From: Chromera velia
Taxonomy: Eukaryota > Sar > Chromeraceae
Length of the DNA: 12,010 nucleotides
NCBI GenBank assembly: GCA_018398765.1
Contig: JAHBMJ010003107.1
Coordinates: 1-12,010, forward strand
Reading direction: 5' to 3'
The notes beneath the pieces were generated by a model, which saw nothing but the letters and a program-made list of their open reading frames with translations, made no database searches and had not been told where the DNA came from. This document shows, in pieces, positions 1 to 9,697 of the stretch; positions within the stretch are counted from its first letter, which is position 1, and every line of letters starts with the position of its first letter. The position numbers were made by a program, and so were the translations under genes.

Positions 1-4
1 TCTC

Positions 5-85
<81 letters not shown>

Positions 86-144
86 GTCTCTCTCTCTGTC
101 TCTCTCTCTCTCTCTGTCTCTCTCTCTCTTTCTCTCTTTCTCTC

Positions 145-187
<43 letters not shown>

Positions 188-238
188 GTCTGTCTGTCTC
201 TGTGTGTGTGTGTGTGAGAGAGAGAGAGGGGGGGGGCG
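1..238. repeat. Compound microsatellite (CT)n-(TGTC)n-(TG)n-(AG)n-G run
   Basis: The first ~180 bases are an imperfect CT dinucleotide tract broken by TGTC and CTTT variants. It passes into a TGTC tract (181-199), then TG (200-216), then AG (216-228) and a G run ending near 236. It has no coding sense. It lies upstream of the first exon I can support and is probably intronic, or 5' of the gene. The plus strand is almost pure pyrimidine, as in several later introns. Confidence 0.95.
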
Positions 239-519
239 GGATAGGGTGCGTTTTCGAATGGATTCATCCGACCCTCTCAGTCAGTTGATGCAAGGCAGAG
301 CCCAGAAAAGGAGGGCTGTGAGAAGTGAAGAGAAGAAAGGGAAATGCTTGCAGCGGTGTGCTCTTCTGCCCGGGGGAGGTTTGATGAAACCAGTTTGATA
401 TGCTTTGATTTCAATGGACCGTGTGTAAGATGACAACATTCTCTGTGGCGTAAAACGCTCCTCGGTGTGTCTGTCCGATGAAAGCCATTCAAAATTTTGG
501 TTTGTCCCTTCCTGTGCAG
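239..519 (+). other. Non-coding stretch before the first supported exon; possible tiny start exon
   Basis: No convincing exon is visible. It ends in a good pyrimidine-rich acceptor (tttgtcccttcctgtgcag) just before base 520. One candidate deserves mention: an ATG at 414 opens 11 coding bases before a near-consensus donor, GTAAGA, at 425, and its phase (two leftover bases) is exactly what the exon at 520 needs. If used, the protein would begin Met-Asp-Arg-Val and the SAM domain would lack its first helices. I think it more likely that the missing SAM half is encoded left of the window. Confidence 0.35.
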
Positions 520-551
520 AATCGTCCACGAGGAGTGGTTGCAGACGATTG
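520..551 (+). CDS. Exon 1 of the window: SAM-like domain, middle part
   Basis: This 32-base exon lies between a strong acceptor (cctgtgcag) and donor GTACGT. It encodes IVHEEWLQTI plus one base completing a Glu codon with the next exon. Joined to the next exon it reads as the second half of a SAM domain: an acidic/hydrophobic helix end, then the S-L-x-E-L-S-D-S-D-W-x-x-L-G-L core. It begins with one leftover base, so a preceding coding exon with two leftover bases must exist. Its small size makes it the least secure of the chained exons apart from the SAM match. Confidence 0.55.
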
Positions 552-2352
552 GTACGTCAAATAGGTCGCCGTGCTGCTTGTTTCCCTTTCCTTCAGTTTT
601 TTTCTTACTCACTCACACTCCTTTCATTAAGTAACTGCTATCCATAAAGCGTCGGCTGTCTGATCGTTACTAAACGGTCTTCTCAAAGACGTTCTTCCCC
701 GCTTCCTTGATCTTCTCTGGGTGTCTATTCGTCTGTCTGGCCTGTCTGTTTTTCGTTGTTGTGCATGCTTCAATGGATGTCTGCCTGGACATGTCTATCA
801 GATTGTCTGCCTTATTTGTACTGCTCTTGAGTGCTTCTCCTTCTTCCTTCAGTCAATTCTCTCTTCCTTCCTTTCTCTGCTTCTATGTGGTTTTGTTGAT
901 GTCCTTCCTTGTGTCTCTGCATTCACTCAGAGAGCCTCCGAGAGTTGTCAGACTCTGACTGGGCTTCTCTAGGCCTCCCTCTGGCTCTCAGTCGGCGTCT
1001 CCGTTCCCGCATTCAGGCTCACCCGTCTCCATCTCCGTCTCCGTCTCCTCCCTCACAAAAGGAACAGACCGTAAGCCCGGGACAACCTAAAACCGTCTGG
1101 CAGACTGCCCCTCTTTCCGACCCACCCTCCACCGAGACCCGAACCCCATCACAGAAGACCCCTCAGGTCAATCCTCCTCCCAAAGGAGAAACGCTCCCAC
1201 GCTCCACTCCCGATCCGAATGTTGGAACTGAAAGGACAGATGATGCACCACCAAAACGACAGATAGCTACACAGATAGTTTCTCCCGAAACAATGGAAAA
1301 GTTGAAAAACATTCTTGAGCGAAACAAAAACCAAAACCACCCGCCCAGCCTACAAGAGAGAGGACGCGAGGATTCTGCTCCCTTCTCAGAACCCGCACCA
1401 CCCCCCCCACCCCCTCCAAGGGCTGCTTCCCAGATGCCAGTGGAGATGCCTCCTCTAGTGCCTCAGGGCCCGACACCGTCTCTCTCTCGCAGTGCACCCT
1501 GCCCCCCTCACCAGCCAGGCTCCTTTCCGGAAAAGGGGGGGGAGAATTTGAAGCAACCACCGACAAAAGCAGAGACAAGGCACTCACCTCCACAGCGAGA
1601 TTCCTCCCTTTCATGGGCGGAAGAGTTCATGCGCACAACGAAAGAGAGAGAGCCGGCTGAGAAGACGCCCGGGCTTCAGAGCCAGTCTCTTTCGCCTGCA
1701 CCCGGGGGTAGGCTGGCAAACAACCAAGAAGGTTTCTTTGAAGGGGAAAGACAGATGGAAAGTCGAGAAACAAAAAAAACCTGAAGGGCATCACAGATCG
1801 GTCACGAACAGCCCCTTTACTCTAGAGAGAAACAATGAGAATGGAGGGAGCTGTACGTCTGTCTCAGCGGGAATGGGGGTGTGTTTCTGTCCTTTGGAAG
1901 AAACGCAGGGACATCCAAATGCATTTCTGCACCTGAACAGATACGCATCCCTGTGCTCATGTCTGTGGCGACATACATGCTCTCTCTTTCGTGCACATTT
2001 GACGTTTCACGCTCGGTGCGTGTTGCGGTTTCTTTTCACATGAACTGAGTATTTTGTGTTCTTATGTTTTTCGGTATGATAGACTTTCACTCACGTCTGC
2101 TCATGCAAATTGCAGCAGGGCTCCCAACAGTCCCTCTCCCCCGTGAGCCGCCCGTTCCCCCTGCCCACCTCCGACAGAGGGTGGAGGTTCTCATCTGGGA
2201 CATCGAGAACTGCCCTCCCCCAAGAGACCTCGTCAAGAGACAGGAGCTGCCCGTCAAACTCGTCGCCTTTTTCAGACCCAAAAAGGCAGTCGCGGTGTGG
2301 AACCGGTCAGTCGAGTTTGGGTGCTGTTGCGTGAATGCGTGCGTGAGTGCGC

Positions 2353-2383
<31 letters not shown>

Positions 2384-3701
2384 TGTGTGTGTTTCGTGAA
2401 AGAGGGGAACTGTGAAAAACAATCAGGCCCGCTGCGTTTTGCGACATTCTCTACCACTTTTCTACACAGGTGCCTAGTTGCCACCTGCATGCATCTGGGT
2501 GGCCTGGATCCAGCATGGCTGATGCTCATTTTGTCTGTCTGTCTATGGTTCGGCCACTCTTTCTTTCTTGCTTCCGTCTTCTCAACGAGATGCGTTTTCA
2601 AAGAGCGTCCGTCTTCATGCCAAGTCGACTGCTAGAAGGAAGTGAAGAGGAGCTCGGCAAAAAGAGATAATGACTCGAAAGCCGTTGAGCACACGTGCAT
2701 GTCTGTGTGATGAATTCTTCGGTCTCTCACTCGGTCTCTCTCTGCATGTGTTTGCGTGCAGAGCTCAATATGAACTCCCACCGGGATTCCAGAGAGAGAT
2801 GGAGAAGGCCCAGTTTTTGTGTTACACAGTGGAGAAGAGGGGCAAAGGATGCGAGGTGAGTCAACGATCGGAAGAAAGCGTTTTGCTGAAGTCTCTCTCG
2901 TTGTCTTTCCTTCTTTTCGCTGGAACTCCCGATCCTTCCTGATGCGATCAGCTCTCTCTCTCTGTGCGGGTGGGTCGTGGTCTTCGTCTATCTAGGCCTC
3001 TCCCTGCATGTCTTCTTTCTTCCGTCGTTTCGCTCGCTGTTCATCCATGCACTATATGAACTTGTATACGTATATTGCTGTCCACATCTACGAGGGCGTT
3101 TGGAGCAGAGGATTGCAGAGGGCAAGTGTGAGCTCGTGAAGCAGTGTCGATGAATTTCTTCCTTCCTTCTGCCCTCATCCATACCCTCTTTGGATGGGCA
3201 TCCATGCTGTCCATACTGTTCTTTCAGCTGCGTGTTTTCACCTACGTATATCTCGGGCGTGTCTAGATCTCTGTGTTCCAAGTCCATTTCCAAGCCCTGA
3301 TGAGTCGTTTGTTCTTTTTCCAAATCTGTTCGCATGCACGTTCACTGCAGGCTGCTGACCGCGCCATCCGTCCCGAAATCGAGGCGGCGGCTGACAAGGA
3401 GCTCTGCGTGATTTCTGGAGACGGAGACTTCAAAGACCTCTACAGAGGCAGAGATCTCCCGACAACAGTCAGTCAGTCAGTCTTCTTCCTTCCTTCCTTC
3501 CTTCCTTCCTTCCTTTTCTTTCTTTCTTTCTTTCTTTCTTTCTTTTCTTTCTTTTCTTTCTTTCCTTCCTTCCTTTCTTCCTTCCTTTCTTTCTTTCTTT
3601 TCTTTTCTTTTCTTTCTTTTCTTTCTTTCTTTCTTTCTTTCTTTTCTTTCTTTCTTTCTTTCTTTCTTTCTTTTCTTTCTTTTTTTCTTTTTTTCTTTTT
3701 T

Positions 3702-3733
<32 letters not shown>

Positions 3734-5223
3734 TTGTTTCTTTCTTTCTTTCTTTCTTTCTTTCTTTTCTTTCTTTCTTTCTTTCTGTCTTTCTTCCTTT
3801 CTTTCTTTCTTTCTTTTGTTTCTTTCTTTCTTTCTTTCTTTCTGTCTTTCTTTCTTTCTTCCTGTCTGTCTGTCTGTCTGTCTGTCTGTCTTCCTTCCTT
3901 CCTTTCTTTCTAGACATAAGAAAAGAGCAATACAACGACGAAAAAAATGGTAAAGAGATTGAAACCACGTGTTTCCCTCGAGTATCAATTCGCTCCCCGG
4001 TTCTGTTTCATGCAGGTGCTCCACACTCACACGATGCTTCGTGACGACATGTTCCGGTGTGATCCCTTGATTCGTCCCTGTGAGTGGCATCAGTTCGTTT
4101 CTGCGGGTCTGCGGATGGGATTTGCCCCACAGCAGCAGCAGCTACAGAGAGACAGAGGACAGGGCCATCCCCTCACTTCCTCTTCGTCCCCCCTTCCTGT
4201 GGCTGGACTCTTCGTCCACCTGTCTAGATGCGAAGCTGTACAGAATCTGAAGGAATGTCTTGAGGATTCGTTCGGAAGAGGAAACGGAAAGGGTGTCGAA
4301 GGATATGTCCAGTTCTCTGCCGGTGGGTCGACTTCGTTTCCTCTTTATCTTCTCCTTCTTGCTCTCTCTTCTTGGGGCAGTTTCCCCCCCGAATTCTTGT
4401 GACTGTTTCCGGTTTGTCTGCCTTCTCGATGAAGGCCCTCTTCCCCCTTTCGGCCAAACGAATTGCGATCGTTTTGTCTTCACTGTCGTTGTTGTCCGAT
4501 TTTCGAAACTCCCATTCCTTCTTTGTCCCTTCCTCTCTGTGAGGTCCCGTCTCTGTCATTTGCTACCAGCGTTGGAGCCATTTCATTTGCGCGCCTCTAC
4601 TTGCATGGGCTTGTTGAGGAGGAAAAATCGCGAATGAATTATCGGCTAACTCGATTTGCACTCTTAAACTAGAGTGTTCTGTTGCGAGTATCCGTGCAAC
4701 GCTGTATTGGCTGTTGCTGCAGGTGTTCTGACGACGTACCTCGGTCACGTGAGGTTTGAAAGCTTCAAAGCTCGAGACGCATTTCTCGCCACCCTCCCCT
4801 CTGAACGGCTTCAGATTGGAAGATCGGAAGCCCCTTCGTGGGAAGCTGCAGACAGAGATGACGACCTCTCCCCTGGAATTGTGGGGGGAGGGAGGGGAAG
4901 TCTTGGAGGGGTGCTTTTGGAGGGGGACGGGGAAGAGGAAGGATCTGGCAGGGCTGTGGGTTCATCCGCTAGAGCGCAGCCTGATGGTATTCAGAACAGC
5001 ACACAGGTGTGTTCGGGTGCAGATTTGTGTGTGTGTGTGTGTGTGTGAGACAGAGAGAGAGAGGATGTGTCTCTCTCCGTGTTCAACTATATTGTCGCAG
5101 ATGTGTCGATCTGCGTGCCTTCCTTCATTTTGTGCACGTGTGTGGGATTGGATGTCTGTGTGTCTGTGTCTGTCTGTCGGTGGATTGGTGAGTACAGGAG
5201 AGCATGTGCGTGTGCGTGCGTGC

Positions 5224-5258
<35 letters not shown>

Positions 5259-8200
5259 CGTTTCGTCCATGTGAACCTTTTGTTGCCAGAAATCGGGGGG
5301 GGGAATTGCATTTTTTCTGTATACCTGCATACTTCTTTGTTGCTTACGCAGGTGTGGGCATTTGCGCTGTCAAGTCCAACCGAGGCCTCTGTGGTGGCGT
5401 CTCTCTTCAAGGACTTTCCCTCAAATCCTTTTCTCCAGATGGAGAAGGACAGGGAGAGGGAGGGAAGGGGGGCGTTGGAAAAAGGGAGAACAGGAAGAGA
5501 GAGCAGAGGGGAGTCTGGAACGAGAGTCCCTTCCTCACCTCCTTCCTCTGTTCTATCCGTTGAGAGGAGACAAGCGACGCCGTACCCACCGGAAACTCTC
5601 AACGGCCCCCCTCCGGGTTTCATTCGGGTCCGTCTTTTTGTCTACCGGCCTGTCAGTCTCTTGGGGTTTTAGTCTTAAAGTCTCTGTCTCTCTCTTGCCT
5701 TTCACTGAGCCCCGGGCTGCTTTGCAAATTTCGCGCTCAACAGAATTTTCGGTGTGGGTGAGAATGACACTGACTCCCTGTCTTTGCTGTGCTGTATGCA
5801 GGCGGTTTGTGTGTGGTTCACGAATGAGAAGGGCTTTGGGGTGGTGGCCGACTTAGACGGGGATCTGACTGTGATTGCTTTTCACAGCCATATCAGAGCC
5901 CCAACGGGTTTTCGATTTTTGGTGGAGGGCGAGGAGGTGGAGTGCCGCATTATTGATCACCCGAAGAGACCCGGACAGCAGGCGGCCACAGACATTCGAG
6001 GTCCTCAGGGCAGGCCTCTGAGGTCCATGATGCCTGGAGGTGCACATGCTGGTGAGCAGAGACAGCGAGGGGGGATGAATGCGTTGATGTGGAATCGACT
6101 TGAGGGTGAACGGTGGCTGTGCCAGGCCCGTGAGCGAATTGAGGACCGGAATTTTCGTGACAAAGAGACGGGGAGGATGTTGGAGAGGGCAGCAATGCTC
6201 CTTGCAGGGTCTCTCAGAGGCAGGCTAGCGGAGACGGCAGGGTACGAGGATGTGGCGTCGTTGACGGGTCTTGGGACGACGTTCTGTTACCTGGCCCTGC
6301 AGTGTGTGTTGCCCTCTGTGGTGACGAAGGAAGGGGAGGCTTTGGAGTTCGACTTGCGAAGAGGGGCGGCAGGAGGGGGAGGGCATGGGCGGGCAATGGG
6401 GGAGTCCTCCGTGTGCAGTCGGATTTCCCATCTTCTCTGTGCTGCCAGTGGGTCTCTGTGCGCGGCTCTCCGATTAGGGAGACGAATGGTTGCGGGGGAC
6501 AGGGGGGGACGGAAAGGATTTGACAGGGATGGAGATTTTCAGGTGGGTGGGTGGGTGGGTGGGTCGGTTGGGGGTCCCGTGTCCGTCACTTGTTTTGCCT
6601 CCACACTTTTGCTTCTTCTGCGGGGGATTGGTTGGGGGCGGGAAGTGTGAATCTTGGGGGGGGGGGGAATNGGGGGGGGGGGGAATTTCGGAGAGTGACC
6701 AAATATTTTGAGCATCGCTTTTTATGGAGCTATTGCGTGCTGCTTTCTTTCTCTGGCCGCGCTGTCTTGGTCGTCAGTGGGAGGGAAGAGAGAGTGCACT
6801 TGTGTCTCCTTCCCCTCCTCCTATGTATGCAGCGCATGCTCTTTGACGCCTCTGCCGGATTTCGCCAGTCTGGTGCTGAGGTGCTGGCGTTTCAGCACGA
6901 TGATAGGGTTCCTGAGGCTGTGCGTGGTGCCCTCTTGAAGGGGTTCTGCAATGGATTTGGGAGGTCCCGTAAAGCGGTTGTGGCAGACGTTGTCGTGCTG
7001 GGCTTTCTTGAAACTGGTGCTGCTGAAGGGAGCGGTATGGGGAGTGGAGAAGCAACAGAGGGAGTAGAAAGTGAGGGGGAGGATGAGACGGAGTGTTTGG
7101 AGACTGCCGAGCTGAAAGTGCAGGTGTGTTTTTTTGGTTTCTGCGTTTTGGATTGCTGTTGCTGAATCGTATTTCTCTGTCTTCTCAATCTTCATCTGAC
7201 ACTTCCGAGCAGCGGGCAGTCATTTTAACACCCAGTCTGTTTTTTGTTTGCAATTTGTGCGTGCATGAATAGTGAATGCAAGTGTCTTTGGCTGACTCTG
7301 TGTGCAGGCCGAGCTACTTCTCCAGTTGGTGAGGCACATGTCTGCGGAGATGTCCGAAGAGAAGATGCTCAAAGTGCCCCCCCTCGCTCCGTTCAGGGGA
7401 GTCTTCTCGACCCCGGCCTGCCCGAGGTACAAAGTACCGGAGGTTGGGAAGAAAAGGGAACAACAGCTGATATCCAGACAGCAGCGGGCTCTGCATCAGC
7501 TCCGCATGCAGGCGACAGAGCTCGGCAGGGCTCGGAAGAAGATCTCTCTGGCTGCCGAGCTAGCATCCCCTGCGCAGAAGGCAGAGGTGTCCAACATCGC
7601 GAAGAGCATCTCATGGCTGCATCGTGAGATCTCGAAGGAATCTGCGTTGAGAGAATCCTCTCTGATGCGCATGCGGGGGGATTCTGTATTGAATCGCTCA
7701 CTTGTCGATAGTGAGGACCTTGATATGGATGCAGTGAGAGAGGCTGCGGAGTTTTTTGAGAGCTCTCGCAGAAGGGCCCAGACAGCAGGAAGTATTCTCT
7801 GTGAGGCTTTGGCTCTTCAGAGAATTTCCCGTCTCCGCCTGGGCGTGTTGAAGCAAGGGGGGGCCTCCCGGCAGGAATTGTCCGCACTTCGACAACTTCT
7901 CCATACATGCACAGGTTTGACAAAAAACGCTCTCATTGTGCGCGCCAGTGAAGTTCCCGTCGATGACGATGACCGTTCTCCTACTGATCGTGGCAGTGCG
8001 GCAGAGTCTCATGACAACGATTCCTTCGATTTTACTCGTGAGCTTTTTGGAGAAGGGGCTGTGTTCAGAGACCTCTTGTCCCTCTTTGGGGACCCTTTCA
8101 AGGCCTCTGGGGTCGTGCAGGCAGCTCTGGTTTTTCTGGCCGTGGCTCTGGGGGATTTGGCGTTGGTTGAGGAGAAGACCAGGGCCCAGGAGGAACAGGA

Positions 8201-9518
8201 CAGACGACTGGCAGCGAGGGTGCGTTGAGGGAGGCGTGTGTGGGCACATGAGTGTGTGTGCGTGTGTGGGGGGGGGGCAGTGTGTGGGAGGGGCCAGACA
8301 GCTGGGGAGACATAGATGAGTGTTGTGTATACGCTAGAGAGGGCTGCGTAAGAGATGCCGAAGTATGGGAAGGCAGGCAGAAGAAGAGACTTCTGATGCG
8401 CATGTGACCGAACGTTCACTTTTCTTTTTCTTTGTTTGCTGTTCATTGAGGACAGCAGCAACAAGCCTTAGCCAGTTCAGACAGCGGCTGCCTGTGTACG
8501 TACGTGCCAGATGAAGAAGCATTTACAGTCTCTTCCCCGGGAAGGGCGAGCAGGTTGCCTGACGCAAACAGATAAAAGCGAAGAAGTGGGGCGAAGTGTA
8601 TGCGAATATCTGCGAATAAGAGTTGGTAGGATGGATATGTGGATATGTATGGACCCATGTCACCCGTGGACTTCCTCCCTCCCTCCCTTCCTGCTTCTCT
8701 CTTGTTGACTGCAGCTCACAGAAGAGGAGACTGAGAGAGAAGACTTAGAGCAAGAGCTCCAGAGAGAGGACCTCATGAGGTCGTCCAACGGCACCTCCCA
8801 GGAAGTCCAACCCGGCCGCCCCCCCCCAGTTCCCTCTGTGGGACAAAAGAAGGGGCAGAAAAACTCCAGTGATGCAGCAAGAGAGAAGGAAAAAGAGGAA
8901 GAAAAGGAGAGAGAGAGACAGAGAAGGGTACAGCAGGCACTGAAGAAGAAGGAGGAACAGGAAAAGCGGAGGCAAAAAGAGATTGTTCGACTTGGTTTGA
9001 GGTCCTTTTTTGACCACATCAGAACTGTTGTGGCAGCTCTGCATGATTTCCAGGTCAGATTTCGGTTCCACTTTGCATGTCTAAAAAACAAAACAAACTC
9101 CCTTTCCATCGATCTTTATGTACGACTTCCCTGCCCTCTAGAGTGCTTTCACTTTTTCTTGCTTGTGCAACGTCTACGCGACAGCAATGCACTGTCTGTG
9201 TTCTTTGTATGGCCTCTCCTGTGCACGTTCTCACGCAGACTGACGGGCCCTTCCGAGATGGATGGAAGGAGACTGCGACCACCTTCGGGAAGAGCGCGCT
9301 GGAGTTATTGAAGCTTTTGGACCCCAAGAGTGAGGAGTACCGAGAGACAAGGGGACACGTTGGAGAGACGATCAAGAGACTCCCTGACAAGTCCTGTCTG
9401 TTCTCGGCAAAGAAGCCCAAGGGGGAGTCAGTCAGTCAGTCAGTGGGCGAATGGGAAGCCGAATTCAGCAAGGAGCATGCGAGGAATTATAAACACGCAC
9501 GGACACGGACGGACACAC

Positions 9519-9564
<46 letters not shown>

Positions 9565-9604
9565 GCAGACACAGACGCAGACATGCAAACACACGCACAC
9601 ACAC

Positions 9605-9697
<93 letters not shown>

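Larger units (their letters stand above)
2181..4099 (+). other. NYN (PIN-like) endoribonuclease domain, spread over four exons
   Basis: Residues 292-431, about 140, the usual NYN size. In order: strand 1 with WDIEN (Asp298, Glu300, Asn301); strand 2 AVAVWN; helix PPGFQREMEKA; strand 3 FLCYTVEKR; the loop and helix GKGCEAADRAIRPEIE carrying Asp367; strand 4 and the metal motif LCVISGDGDF (Asp388, Asp390); then TTVLHTH, a helix and CEWHQFV closing the fold. The four acidic positions expected of an active PIN-like nuclease are present, so catalysis is likely; this is inference from family knowledge. The domain is complete only with the splices 2305/2762, 2855/3351 and 3467/4016, which is strong internal support for the exon chain. 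The probable role is metal-dependent cleavage of single-stranded RNA. Confidence 0.85.

Noticed and set aside
707-972. Ser/Leu/Phe/Cys-rich small frames that could be a signal or membrane peptide
   Set aside because: Pyrimidine-rich intron sequence gives such frames by default. The phase of the flanking SAM-like exons calls for splicing across this stretch.
1732-1737. Alternative donor GTTTCT for exon 2
   Set aside because: It has the same phase as 1708 but lacks the +5 G shared by all other donors here, so it is kept only as an alternative.
2272-2601. Minus-strand frame through the GC/GT tract
   Set aside because: Shadow of a dinucleotide repeat and of exon 3; no recognisable protein features.
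3861-3889. CTGT block considered as part of a CRISPR-like or regularly spaced array
   Set aside because: It is a simple tetranucleotide run without spacers, in a eukaryotic intron.
3473-4090. Long minus-strand frames rich in Lys/Glu/Arg through the CTTT tract
   Set aside because: They are direct translations of a tetranucleotide repeat, which has no stops in that frame. They lack any non-repeat protein character and lie antisense to an intron.
5087-5623. Minus-strand frame of 178 codons opposite exon 8
   Set aside because: Half of it is His-Thr repeat from the GT microsatellite and the rest mirrors exon 8, which fits the plus-strand gene.
6430-6447. Acceptor-like sequence (tcttctctgtgctgccag) inside exon 9
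   Set aside because: The reading frame is open on both sides and no good upstream donor in the matching phase is evident. It could only be a cryptic site.
8115-8175. Possible transmembrane helix (Ala/Leu/Val-rich) in exon 11
   Set aside because: It contains Asp and Gln, is flanked by acidic residues with no signal sequence, and sits in an otherwise soluble helical region. More likely a buried helix.
7393-8249. Minus-strand frames of 176 and 183 codons opposite exon 11
   Set aside because: Antisense shadows of a long, well-bounded plus-strand exon. No domain, and no splice or start context of their own.
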